Shown: in pieces, positions 34,049-45,458 of the stretch
How the letters are laid out: every line of letters starts with the position of its first letter
Position numbering within the stretch: position 1 is the stretch's first letter
Source of the DNA: Ehretia macrophylla
Taxonomy: Eukaryota > Streptophyta > Magnoliopsida > Boraginales > Ehretiaceae
Length of the DNA stretch: 64,000 nucleotides
Direction of reading: 5' to 3'
Assembly: GCA_037974665.1 (NCBI GenBank)
Contig: CM075764.1
Span: 91,270,825-91,334,824 of the forward strand
Position numbers and translations under genes: made by a program
Notes under the pieces: model-generated
What the model was told of the DNA's origin: nothing
Database searches by the model: none
Seen by the model: the letters and a program-made list of their open reading frames with translations, nothing else

Positions 34049-36577
34049 TGTGACACCCGAGAATTTCACCATAGAATTTATTATAATCGTTGCATACTTA
34101 TGTGCGCATTTCTACGTGCATCATTTTTCTTGTTTAATTGTTTTTGTTGTGGGTTACTATTCATAATATTTTTGACTGTTTCAAAAGCTTGATTTTAAAT
34201 TTTTCCTAGGTCACTCGACATTTAAAAGGAACCAAGAAATTTTCGTTTTGAACTTTCGAGCTTAGGAGTATGCGTTTGAAAAATATTTTCCGTGAGCTTT
34301 GAATAGTGTTACGTAAGAATAGTAACATTTGCAACTAAAAATAATTGAAATTGCATTTTGGCCTAGTTTGATTAAGTTTTTTTGAGATTAATTAGCTTAG
34401 AATATTAATTATATACATCACATAAAACAACTAACTCATCAATTAAAAGCCACATATCATATTAGCTCTCAAAACAATTGCAAAAATTCCCTCCATGTCC
34501 CCCCCATTTGGCCGTCCACTTCAAGAGAGGAAAGGAGAGAATTTTGCTTCAACATCCATGCACTTGAGCTCCTAGATTGATCTTGAGAGGATTTTGGAGC
34601 AACTTAGGACCTTCAACAAAGCTTCTACATCTTCAAAATTGTGAGGGAGATGCATTTATTTGTTTTTAAAGTTTATGTGCATATATTGAATTTTATTGAT
34701 TTGTTGATATTAGCTATAAAGCTTGTTTTGAATGCTTTCTATGAGTTATTTGATGCTTATAGAGTTAACTTTTGAGGTTTGATAGCAAAGTTAATGGTTG
34801 AAACTTGAAATTGATCAAAGAGGTGATGAATAGTGCAGTGAATAGTAAAATCCGAAAATTTAGGGTTTTTTTTTTTTTTTATTATATAATTTGTTAATTA
34901 GATTGAATTGAGGCTTCCTTTAGGTGCTTTAGACATTAGTGAAACTAGACAAAGACTCAGGTGAGGTTGAATTACCCGAAAATGAGTTAAAATGCAAAAT
35001 TTGTTAACTTTAAAAAGAGGGTTTTATACGTTAAGCAATCCGAGCAAAGTTGAGCATCGATTTGGGTATCCTCGAGCTAAGGAAGCACCTTTGGTGCTTT
35101 CATTTCGCGAAATTGGGGTTCGGTTAGTATGGCTATAGTTCAAACCCGTTCGGGGCCTTCCCGAACTTTTGTTTCTAAAATGAGTTTTAGTAACTTTAAA
35201 GGGTACCTTTGAGCTTAATTAGGAATATAGAAAGACTAGGGTATGATTGGGAATCTCGAACCACGCTTAGGAGAAAGAAAGCTCGGTTAAAGAAAGGGGA
35301 AATGTAGTGTTTAGCCTTTTTAGTTGCATTTGAAACTTGTTGTGTGTTAGTAATGACTTGCATTGAATATTTAGGATGTATTTAAGTTATTTGAGTAGAT
35401 TATTGGAATTAATTGTGTTGATTGCTACTTTTGGTATCTTAAAGTTAATATCGTGCTTATTTGAACTTTTATCGTGCATATATGTGAGGGCGGCCTACTT
35501 TGTCGTCCCTCTTACGTGTTATGTGATATATTGATTGTTTGTGACTTGTATTGGGTTGCGCAACCTAAATCGGACATGGTAGCGTCGAGAAACACGGGCG
35601 GCATCGGGCTTGCCGTGCTCCCTCGACTACCATGGTGCCTATTCCCTTCTCGCTGAGGCATACTCCACTACCCCAGAGGCGTGGTTCACCTGCTGGGCAT
35701 GGACCTACCTCGGGAGAAAGGGTCGTAGGATCGGGATACATCTGGAGTATCCCAATTGTTGGTGTTTGGGGTTTGCCGGCATGTTCGTGATGCTCGTGGT
35801 TCGTGGCTCGTGATTGAAGACTCGGAAGTGGAACCGTATCCTTTTTAAAAGTGGTTAATTGCTTGGTTTATTGTCTTGTTGGTTTATGTGGATTATATAT
35901 GTTTTCTTGTGTTTGCATATCATATTGCACGTTGGCATGCTGCATCACCTCCCTCGCTGGGCAACTTTGTTGCTCATTCCTCATTTAACATGTTTCAGGT
36001 GAAGCTGAGGTGAATCCTCAGCTGATAGAAGAAGAGGAAGTTTACGTAGATCAGAATCCGTGACTTTGTGTGCTGAGGTGGATTTTATGTGCTTCTTGCG
36101 TGGAGTTCTTGTTAAAAATGTATTTTGAGGCTTTGGAGTCTTGTATATATATGTCTAGTAGATGTGTACTAGGATGTTAAAGAAAGTTGTTGGATTGTAA
36201 TAATGAATTCTAGACTTTAATTTCCCTTGCATGCTTGGAGTGTTAGTTAATCTTCATATGGAACTTAGAATTTCATTGTATTTAATTACTTATGACTAAA
36301 ACCAACTTATCTCGCATGCTTGTGTGCTTTAGTAGAATGTTGTTGCTCCAAGGCTCGGATGGCCTTGTGATTGTGTTTTAGCTTTGGAGACATTAGTAGA
36401 TAAGTTGTTGTTATAGTTCAAAAGACTTGAGTGGCTATTTGCAGGTAACAGTATTGTCCTATAAACAGGGGAGACTCCGTCCGTTTTCCCCTAAAATTTT
36501 GTGCCCGGGGTTTGGAATTGGTTGAGAATAGCATGGTTATTAGAGCCTCCGGTCTCGTGAGGGATCGGGGCGTTACA
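34049..36577 (+). repeat. Array LTR 1 (2529 bp)
   Basis: Ends TGTGACACCC...GCGTTACA. Contains a long T run at about 34,863-34,880. The small plus-strand frames at 35,474-35,813 recur in all three LTRs and match no known domain, so they are not called as genes. Confidence 0.88.
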
Positions 36578-37127
36578 GGTGGTATTAGAGCTTAGCTAGT
36601 TAGCTAGGCGCAAGCCGGGATAGGGTCTTCGGCTTGTGGGGTAGTGGCCTTAGTGTCAATGTGTTTAGAAAGTGTATGTGCATGTCTTATGTGATAAGAG
36701 AGTTAATGTGATCAATGTGCTTATGTGATCAACATGTTTTATTTGTTGAGTGAACTAGTTGTGGTTTATGTGCTTGTGTGATAAGTGATATGGATGTGGT
36801 TAACATGCTTGATGTGTTTACATGTTCAATGTGTTTATGTGATTAATGCGAACTATGTGATTAACGTGCCTTGTGTGAATTATGTGCTTTGTGTACTTGA
36901 GTGCTCGATATGCTTTATATGACTAATGTGAATATGTGATTAACTTGTTTTATGTGAAGTTGTTGTTTAAATGACTTAGTAGTTTATAATTTGTGTATGT
37001 GAACTTATTGCTTATGTGACTTTACTTGTTATATATTGCTAACGTGATCAATGTGTTTTATGTATGAGGGTAGCTCGCTTGTATGTGTAAGAATTGCGAG
37101 GACGCAATTAGTTTAAGGGGGAGAGGG
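36578..37127 (+). other. Array internal domain 1 (550 bp, non-coding)
   Basis: Primer-binding site TGGTATTAGAGC at 36,580-36,591 and polypurine tract at 37,111-37,127. Between them is low-complexity sequence of repeated phrases such as TATGTGATTAATGTG. No gag or pol. Confidence 0.85.
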
Positions 37128-39649
37128 TGTGACACCCGAGAATTTCACCATAGAATTTATTATAATCGTTGCATACTTATGTGCGCATTTCTACGTGCAT
37201 CATTTTTCTTGTTTAATTGTTTTTATTGTGGGTTACTATTCATAAAATTTTTGACTGTTTCGAAAGCTTGATTTTAAATTTTTCCTAGGTCACTCGACAT
37301 TTAAAAGGAACCAAGAAATTTTCGTTTTGAACTTTCGAGCTTAGGAGTATGCGTTTGAAAAATATTTTCCGTGAGCTTTGAATAGTGTTACGTAAGAATA
37401 GTAACATTTGCAACTAAAAATAATTGAAATTGCATTTTGGCCTAGTTTGATTAAGTTTTTTTGAGATTAATTAGCTTAGAATATTAATTATATACATCAC
37501 ATAAAACAACTAACTCATCAATTAAAAGCCACATATCATATTAGCTCTCAAAACAATTGCAAAAATTCCCTCCATGTCCCCCCCATTTGGCCGTCCACTT
37601 CAAGAGAGGAAAGGAGAGAATTTTGCTTCAACATCCATGCACTTGAGCTCCTAGATTGATCTTGAGAGGATTTTGGAGCAACTTAGGACCTTCAACAAAG
37701 CTTCTACATCTTCAAAATTGTGAGGGAGATGCATTTATTTATTTTTAAAGTTTATGTGCATATATTGAATTTTATTGATTTGTTGATATTAGCTATAAAG
37801 CTTGTTTTGAATGCTTTCTATGAGTTATTTGATGCCTATAGAGTTAACTTTTGAGGTTTGATAGCAAAGTTAATGGTTGAAACTTGAAATTGATCAAAGA
37901 GGTGATGAATAGTGCAGTGAATAGTAAAATCCGAAAATTTAGGGTTTTTTTTATTATATAATTTGTTAATTAGATTGAATTGAGGCTTCCTTTAGGTGCT
38001 TTAGACATTAGTGAAACTAGACAAAGACTCACGTGAGGTTGAATTACCCGAAAATGAGTTAAAATGCAAAATTTGTTAACTTTAAAAAGGGGGTTTTATA
38101 CGTTAAGCAATCCGAGCAAATTTGGGCATCGATTTGGGTATCCTCGAGCTAAGGAAGCAGCTTTGGTGCTTTCATTTCGCGAAATTGGGGTTCGGTTAGT
38201 ATGGCTATAGTTCAAACCCGTTCGGGGCCTTCCCGAACTTTTGTTTCTAAAATGAGTTTTAGTAACTTTAAAGGGTACCTTTGAGCTTAATTAGGAATAT
38301 AGAAAGACTAGGGTATGATTGGGAATCTCGAACCACGCTTAGGAGAAAGAAAGCTCGGTTAAAGAAAGGGGAAATGTAGTGTTTAGCCTTTTTAGTTGCA
38401 TTTGAAACTTGTTGTGTGTTAGTAATGACTTGCATTGAATATTTAGGATGTATTTAAGTTATTTGAGTAGATTATTGGAATTAATTGTGTTGATTGCTAC
38501 TTTTGGTATCTTAAAGTTAATATCGTGCTTATTTGAACTTTTATCGTGCATATATGTGAGGGCGGCCTACTTTGTCGTCCCTCTTACGTGTTATGTGATA
38601 TATTGATTGTTTGTGACTTGTATTGGGTTGCGCAACCTAAATCGGACATGGTAGCGTCGAGAAACACGGGCGGCATCGGGCTTGCCGTCCTCCCTCGACT
38701 ACCATGGTGCCTATTCCCTTCTCGCCGAGGCATACTCCACTACCCCAGAGGCGTGGTTCACCTGCTGGGCATGGACCTACCTCGGGAGAAAGGGTCGTAG
38801 GATCGGGATACATCTGGACTATCCCAATTGTTGGTGTTTGGGGTTTGCCGGCATGTTCGTGATGCTCGTGGTTCGTGGCTCGTGATTGAAGACTCGGAAG
38901 TGGAACCGTATCCTTTTTAAAAGTGGTTAATTGCTTGGTTTATTGTCTTGTTGGTTTATGTGGATTATATATGTTTTCTTGTGTTTGCATATCATATTGC
39001 ACGTTGGCATGCTGCATCACCTCCCTCGCTGGGCAACTTTGTTGCTCATTCCTCATTTAACATGTTTCAGGTGAAGCTGAGGTGAATCCTCAGCTGATAG
39101 AAGAAGAGGAAGTTTACGTAGATCAGAATCCGTGACTTTGTGTGCTGAGGTGGATTTTATGTGCTTCTTGCGTGGAGTTCTTGTTAAAAATGTATTTTGA
39201 GGCTTTGGAGTCTTGTATATATATGTCTAGTAGATGTGTACTAGGATGTTAAAGAAAGTTGTTGGATTGTAATAATGAATTCTAGACTTTAATTTCCCTT
39301 GCATGCTTGGAGTGTTAGTTAATCTTCATATGGAACTTAGAATTTCATTGTATTTAATTACTTATGACTAAAACCAACTTATCTCGCATGCTTGTGTGCT
39401 TTAGTAGAATGTTGTTGCTCCAAGGCTCGGATGGCCTTGTGATTGTGTTTTAGCTTTGGAGACATTAGTAGATAAGTTGTTGTTATAGTTCAAAAGACTT
39501 GAGTGGCTATTTGCAGGTAACAGTATTGTCCTATAAACAGGGGAGACTCCGTCCGTTTTCCCCTAAAATTTTGTGCCCGGGGTTTGGAATTGGTTGAGAA
39601 TAGCATGGTTATTAGAGCCTCCGGTCTCGTGAGGGATCGGGGCGTTACA
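37128..39649 (+). repeat. Array LTR 2 (2522 bp)
   Basis: Same as LTR 1 with few substitutions; a shorter T run explains most of the length difference. Confidence 0.88.
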
Positions 39650-40201
39650 GAAGTGGTATTACAGCTTAGCTAGTTAGCTAGGCGCAAGCCGGGATAGGGT
39701 CTTCGGCTTGTGGGGTAGTGGCCTTAGTGTCAATGTGTTTAGAAAGTGTATGTGCATGTCTTATGTGATAAGAGAGTTAATGTGATCAATGTGCTTATGT
39801 GATCAACATGTTTTATTTGTTGAGTGAACTAGTTGTGGTTTATGTGCTTGTGTGATAAGTGATATGGATGTGGTTAACATGCTTGATGTGTTTACATGTT
39901 CAATGTGTTTATGTGATTAATGCGAACTATGTGATTAACGTGCCTTGTGTGAATTATGTGCTTTGTGTACTTGAGTGCTCGATATGCTTTATATGACTAA
40001 TGTGAATATGTGATTAACTTGTTTTATGTGAAGTTGTTGTTTAAATGACTTAGTAGTTTATAATTTGTGTATGTGAACTTATTGCTTATGTGACTTTACT
40101 TGTTATATATTGCTAACGTGATCAATGTGTTTTATGTATGAGGGTAGCTCGCTTGTATGTGTGAGAATTGCGAGGACGCAATTAGTTTAAGGGGGAGAGG
40201 G
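39650..40201 (+). other. Array internal domain 2 (552 bp, non-coding)
   Basis: Almost identical to internal domain 1. The primer-binding site is mutated to TGGTATTACAGC (39,654-39,665). Polypurine tract at 40,185-40,201. Confidence 0.85.
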
Positions 40202-42731
40202 TGTGACACCCGAGAATTTCACCATAGAATTTATTATAATCGTTGCATACTTATGTGCGCATTTCTACGTGCATCATTTTTCTTGTTTAATTGTTTTTGT
40301 TGTGGGTTACTATTCATAATATTTTTGACTGTTTCGAAAGCTTGATTTTAAATTTTTCCTAGGTCACTCGACATTTAAAAGGAACCAAGAAATTTTCGTT
40401 TTGAACTTTCGAGCTTAGGAGTATGCGTTTGAAAAATATTTTCCGTGAGCTTTGAATAGTGTTACGTAAGAATAGTAACATTTGCAACTAAAAATAATTG
40501 AAATTGCATTTTGGCCTAGTTTGATTAAGTTTTTTTGAGATTAATTAGCTTAGAATATTAATTATATACATCACATAAAACAACTAACTCATCAATTAAA
40601 AGCCACATATCATATTAGCTCTCAAAACAATTGCAAAAATTCCCTCCATGTCCCCCCCATTTGGCCGTCCACTTCAAGAGAGGAAAGGAGAGAATTTTGC
40701 TTCAACATCCATGCACTTGAGCTCCTAGATTGATCTTGAGAGGATTTTGGAGCAACTTAGGACCTTCAACAAAGCTTCTACATCTTCAAAATTGTGAGGG
40801 AGATGCATTTATTTATTTTTAAAGTTTATGTGCATATATTGAATTTTATTGATTTGTTGATATTAGCTATAAAGCTTGTTTTGAATGGTTTCTATTAGTT
40901 ATTTTATGCCTATAGAGTTAACTTTTGAGGTTTGATAGCAAAGTTAATGGTTGAAACTTGAAATTGATCAAAGAGGTGATGAATAGTGCAGTGAATAGTA
41001 AAATCCGAAAATTTAGGGTTTTTTTTTTTTTTTTATTATATAATTTGTTAATTAGATTGAATTGAGGCTTCCTTTAGGTGCTTTAGACATTAGTGAAACT
41101 AGACAAAGACTCACGTGAGGTTGAATTACCCGAAAATGAGTTAAAATGCAAAATTTGTTAACTTTAAAAAGGGGGTTTTATACGTTAAGCAATCCGCGCA
41201 AATTTGGGCATCGATTTGGGTATCCTCGAGCTAAGGAAGCTCCTTTGGTGCTTTCATTTCGCGAAATTGGGGTTCGGTTAGTATGGCTATAGTTCAAACC
41301 CGTTCGGGGCCTTCCCGAACTTTTGTTTCTAAAATGAGTTTTAGTAACTTTAAAGGGTACCTTTGAGCTTAATTAGGAATATAGAAAGACTAGGGTATGA
41401 TTGGGAATCTCGAACCACGCTTAGGAGAAAGAAAGCTCGGTTAAAGAAAGGGGAAATGTAGTGTTTAGCCTTTTTAGTTGCATTTGAAACTTGTTGTGTG
41501 TTAGTAATGACTTGCATTGAATATTTAGGATGTATTTAAGTTATTTGAGTAGATTATTGGAATTAATTGTGTTGATTGCTACTTTTGGTATCTTAAAGTT
41601 AATATCGTGCTTATTTGAACTTTTATCGTGCATATATGTGAGGGCGGCCTACTTTGTCGTCCCTCTTACGTGTTATGTGATATATTGATTGTTTGTGACT
41701 TGTATTGGGTTGCGCAACCTAAATCGGACATGGTAGCGTCGAGAAACACGGGCGGCATCGGGCTTGCCGTCCTCCCTCGACTACCATGGTGCCTATTCCC
41801 TTCTCGCTGAGGCATACTCCACTACCCCAGAGGCGTGGTTCACCTGCTGGGCATGGACCTACCTCGGGAGAAAGGGTCGTAGGATCGGGATACATCTGGA
41901 GTATCCCAATTGTTGGTGTTTGGGGTTTGCCGGCATGTTCGTGATGCTCGTGGTTCGTGGCTCGTGATTGAAGACTCGGAAGTGGAACCGTATCCTTTTT
42001 AAAAGTGGTTAATTGCTTGGTTTATTGTCTTGTTGGTTTATGTGGATTATATATGTTTTCTTGTGTTTGCATATCATATTGCACGTTGGCATGCTGCATC
42101 ACCTCCCTCGCTGGGCAACTTTGTTGCTCATTCCTCATTTAACATGTTTCAGGTGAAGCTGAGGTGAATCCTCAGCTGATAGAAGAAGAGGAAGTTTACG
42201 TAGATCAGAATCCGTGACTTTGTGTGCTGAGGTGGATTTTATGTGCTTCTTGCGTGGAGTTCTTGTTAAAAATGTATTTTGAGGCTTTGGAGTCTTGTAT
42301 ATATATGTCTAGTAGATGTGTACTAGGATGTTAAAGAAAGTTGTTGGATTGTAATAATGAATTCTAGACTTTAATTTCCCTTGCATGCTTGGAGTGTTAG
42401 TTAATCTTCATATGGAACTTAGAATTTCATTGTATTTAATTACTTATGACTAAAACCAACTTATCTCGCATGCTTGTGTGCTTTAGTAGAATGTTGTTGC
42501 TCCAAGGCTCGGATGGCCTTGTGATTGTGTTTTAGCTTTGGAGACATTAGTAGATAAGTTGTTGTTATAGTTCAAAAGACTTGAGTGGCTATTTGCAGGT
42601 AACAGTATTGTCCTATAAACAGGGGAGACTCCGTCCGTTTTCCCCTAAAATTTTGTGCCCGGGGTTTGGAATTGGTTGAGAATAGCATGGTTATTAGAGC
42701 CTCCAGTCTCGTGAGGGATCGGGGCGTTACA
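40202..42731 (+). repeat. Array LTR 3 (2530 bp)
   Basis: Terminal LTR, ending GGGGCGTTACA against the CGCTG duplication. Very similar to LTRs 1 and 2. Confidence 0.88.
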
Positions 42732-42736
42732 CGCTG

Positions 42737-42853
42737 TGCGGGTGTATTAGGCTCATGAGATAGGTCTATATGTGAGGTAATAGTTGACTGACTGGTTTCT
42801 CCTGTGCCCTTAGATTGAGTGAGTTGCTCTTTTTCTGAGTCCATAGATGACAT
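42737..42853 (-). pseudogene. Copia-2 gag start
   Basis: ATG at 42,851-42,853 on the minus strand opens MSSMDSEKEQLTQSKGTGET and about 20 more codons up to NTPAQR. It is then cut by the tandem LTR array; gag continues at 34,048 with VTNVLLNGKNF. The Ser/Thr-rich start is usual for copia gag. Confidence 0.75.
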
Positions 42854-43651
42854 ATCTAACGTGGTTCAAAATAGTAATAACAACCCTACTATTACACAAA
42901 AGCAAATAAGGCAATGAAATTAAAAGAAAATTGATACTTATCAGAAAAGAGAAGAACTCTGGCATATGAAGATAAGAGAAGCACGCTGGCTGATGAAGAC
43001 GCCGAACACTCGGCTTTGAAGGCTACAACTCGATCAAAGTTTGTAGACTACAATACCTGGTATACACTTTAGCCCAACATACAAGAAACTACCATAGATC
43101 CGTGCTTTAGTTAGGAATCTCTACTATCATCAGTAGCATCATGATACTTCTCATCCTTCTCAGTGACTGAGCCGACATAAACAAAATATGAAAACTTCAC
43201 TTATTCTAAAACCATATGAATAAACTTCCCTGAGTCGACATAAGCAACATATGAAAACTTCACTTATTCTCAATGGCAACGACGGAAGCAGACGAAGACA
43301 AGATGTGAAGCTATCTTGCTGGTGACGACGAGTTCCGAAGCTGTGTCACTGGCGATGACGCGAGCATGGGCTTAGCTGCTGTGGTGGCTCACGACGGCAG
43401 AAGCTTACGATAGGATCTAGAGCAGCCAACGATGACGATGACAAGATCTGAACCGGTGATGATGTCGACGACAAGATCTGAAGTTATCTTGTCGGCGACG
43501 ATGAGTTCTGAAGATGACGCGAGCATGGGCTTAGCTGCTGTGGTGGCTCACGATGGTAGAAGCTTGACAAGCGACCGAGATAAGTTTTTTTTATTTTTTT
43601 ATTTGTGTTCTGTTTGTCTATCGTGAAACGTTGTTGTGGCTCTAGATACCA
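42854..43651 (-). other. Copia-2 leader with internal repeats
   Basis: Untranslated leader between primer-binding site and gag. It contains a duplicated block, GAGCATGGGCTTAGCTGCTG at about 43,363 and again at about 43,521 with its flanks, and repeated GACGACAAGATCTGAA phrases. The frame at 43,432-43,626 is a reading of these repeats. Confidence 0.65.
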
Positions 43652-43869
43652 AATAGAAAGAAAGATATTGGAAAATACATTCTTACAATCTGTATTCATG
43701 ACAAGCTTACAATCAGAGTAATAAATAGACCAAACAAGACTACATTAGTGAAACATCACACTACTCTAGAATTACATTATTCAAGACTGAATCAAAGGCA
43801 CATTGTTCAAGAAATTTTCAGCTAGAAATCCTTAGCTGTATTATCTTCTTTTCTACAAATATTTCAACA
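43652..43869 (-). repeat. Copia-2 5' LTR
   Basis: 218 bp. In element orientation it starts TGTTGAAATATTTG at 43,869 and is followed by the primer-binding site at 43,651. Confidence 0.85.
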
Positions 43870-43874
43870 GAAAC

Positions 43875-44419
43875 GCACAATTTATTATGGTCTCTTTTAT
43901 CGCAAGAATCAACCTCTTGTGCTTAATGCTTTTTTTGATGCCGACTGGGCAGCTGACAAAGATAACTTCACTTCTACAACTTCATATATACTCTATCTTG
44001 GCAATAATCCCATTTCATGGCGCTCTAAAAAGCAACGAACGGTTGCCCATTCATCTTCTGAAGCTGAGTATTGTTCGGTTGTATCAACTGCTGCTGAAAT
44101 TTCCTGGGAGTCGAATTTATTGAGTGAACTTGGCATTGATGTATCCACTACACCATCCATTTTTTGTGACAATTTAAGAGCTACCTATCTATGTAAAAAT
44201 CCAGTTTTTCACTCTCGAATCAAGCATGTGGTGCTTGATTATCACTTCGTTCGTGACCAGGTAATGGCAGGTTTACTTCGTGTTTCGCATATGCCATCCT
44301 CTTATCAACTTGCTGATATTCTTACCAAGCCGTTTTCAAAGGAGCAATTTTCAAATTTAAGGCTCAAGATTGGTGTTGCCGATGGCACCATTATCTTGCG
44401 GGGGCATGTTAAAACATAG
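43875..44419 (+). pseudogene. Copia-1 RNase H and end of pol
   Basis: An open stretch to the stop at 44,417-44,419, cut at its start by Copia-2. Motifs: FFDADWAADKDNFTSTTSYI, SWRSKKQRTVAHSSSEAEY (copia RNase H signature), HVVLDYHFVRDQV, and QLADILTKPFSKEQF near the C-terminus. The code overlaps the polypurine tract and first bases of the 3' LTR. In the intact element RNase H removes the RNA template during reverse transcription. Confidence 0.88.
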
Positions 44420-44665
44420 TTGGTATCGATGTTTATCATTCTGTTGGTACCTATGTTTATCATTTTGTTGCTGATAATGTATTTAAATGTATTGTGTTGT
44501 TGGCTGAAATTTATGGAATGTAACAACTCGATTTAGTTTCCTATTTTTGTGAGCTTTAGCTTAGAGTTGTATTTATCCACATGCTCACATCAATGTAATA
44601 TAAACTCTGTAATGTCTCCGAATGGAAATAATAGAAACAGTTCTCCTGTGCTTTGAACCTCTTTA
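44407..44665 (+). repeat. Copia-1 3' LTR
   Basis: 259 bp. It carries a 24-bp tandem duplication (44,421-44,444 and 44,445-44,468) not present in the 5' LTR. Flanked on the right by CATAT. Confidence 0.88.
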
Positions 44666-44670
44666 CATAT

Positions 44671-45458
44671 GAATCTAGCGTTTCTCTTTTTCTTTTCTTT
44701 TTTTAAGAAGAAAATTAAAAAGTTGAAGAAATAAAGCAATATAATGTTGTTCCCTTAGCGTCCAAATGCAGCATAAAAAATTTTTAGTGCTAGGATAACA
44801 TATGAATCTGGCATTTCATCTTTTATATAACATTTGTATTGCCTATTGTGAATGCTTAATGTGAAAAAATGTAGACTAATAGTGATGGAAGTATATAACA
44901 TTAGTTTTGCATCATAACTTTTTAGGTGAATAGCACCAGACCCCATGTGCTCTAACTAAAGAGGACCAAATGAATGGTCATAAACTAACTTTCAACTTGG
45001 TAAAGAGAGAAGTTTATGACATAGAATGCTTCAGGAAAAATTAGACCAGCAAAAATAAAATTGGAGATAGTTAACATTTACTTCGACTAAGAGGAAAATT
45101 GTCTAAGAGCACTCACAAACAGATATTTGTTCAAATAGAAGCAGAGATGGTTTCAAGAATGCAGTCAAGTTCTTAATGGATTGAATGGTTATATTCAACA
45201 TCTTGGAGGATATATACAATTGTCAATCTTTGAATGAGTGAATTCAAGAACCTAGAGCTAGAGATATGCTTAAAAACATATTCATTTAATGGTTAACAAA
45301 TATGAGGTTCAACAGTCAAAATATGCAGCAATTCTGAACAAAAATATTTAGTTGTTTCTAATTGTTTCCCGCTTCTGTAACAGCATAGCTTGTCAACTGG
45401 TTTGCGCATCGCACTTCACAAATGAAAAGAGGAGATGGACATGCTTCTTCAAGCAATC
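44671..45458. other. 3' flank of copy D
   Basis: 44,671-44,950 holds nothing recognised. From about 44,950 the sequence matches the 3' flanks of copies B and C, so the nested element landed just outside the duplicated unit. No gene. Confidence 0.5.

Larger units (their letters stand above)
34049..42731 (+). mobile_element. Tandem array LTR-internal-LTR-internal-LTR (8.68 kb) inside Copia-2 gag
   Basis: Three near-identical LTRs (34,049-36,577; 37,128-39,649; 40,202-42,731) alternate with two short internal domains (36,578-37,127; 39,650-40,201). One 5-bp duplication, CGCTG, flanks the whole block (34,044-34,048 and 42,732-42,736), so it behaves as one insertion. Each LTR starts TGTGACACCCGAG and ends GGGCGTTACA; each internal domain starts with a TGGTATTAGAGC-type primer-binding site and ends with polypurine GGGGGAGAGGG. 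No coding domain is present. Transcription direction (plus) follows from the primer-binding site and polypurine tract. A non-autonomous element, probably of gypsy origin by LTR style (inference). Confidence 0.9.
23391..43869 (-). mobile_element. Copia-2: Ty1-copia retrotransposon inserted in Copia-1, itself triply interrupted
   Basis: Inserted in the RNase H region of Copia-1 with perfect duplication GAAAC (23,386-23,390 and 43,870-43,874). Excising it rejoins MCYLK to the following RT-I-Y-Y-G-L codons. LTRs: 3' LTR at 23,391-23,632, 5' LTR at 43,652-43,869. The primer-binding site on the minus strand is TGGTATCTAGAGCC (about 43,638-43,651). The polypurine tract GAAAGGGAG lies beside 23,633. 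Order on the minus strand: gag, protease, integrase, reverse transcriptase, RNase H, the copia order. Inserts: tandem LTR array (34,049-42,731), hAT-like element (32,496-33,089), Copia-3 (23,827-29,389). Several stops are present. Confidence 0.9.
19056..44665 (+). mobile_element. Copia-1: outer Ty1-copia retrotransposon, split by nested insertions
   Basis: LTRs at 19,056-19,290 and 44,407-44,665, with perfect 5-bp target-site duplication CATAT (19,051-19,055 and 44,666-44,670). The primer-binding site TGGTATAAGAGCC starts at 19,291 (initiator-Met type); the polypurine tract is GCGGGGGCA just before 44,407. Own sequence: leader and gag 19,291 to about 20,330, protease about 20,341-20,429, reverse transcriptase 22,072-22,321 and 23,265-23,390, RNase H and end of pol 43,875-44,406. 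Integrase and most reverse transcriptase are missing at the 20.43/22.07-kb junction. Inserts: probable solo LTR, hAT-like element, Copia-2. Non-autonomous as it stands. Confidence 0.9.

Noticed and set aside
35474-35813. Reading frames of 60-67 codons repeated at 35.5, 38.6 and 41.7 kb
   Set aside because: They lie inside the three copies of one LTR, show no known domain, and overlap one another in different frames. The repetition reflects the LTR, not conservation of a protein.
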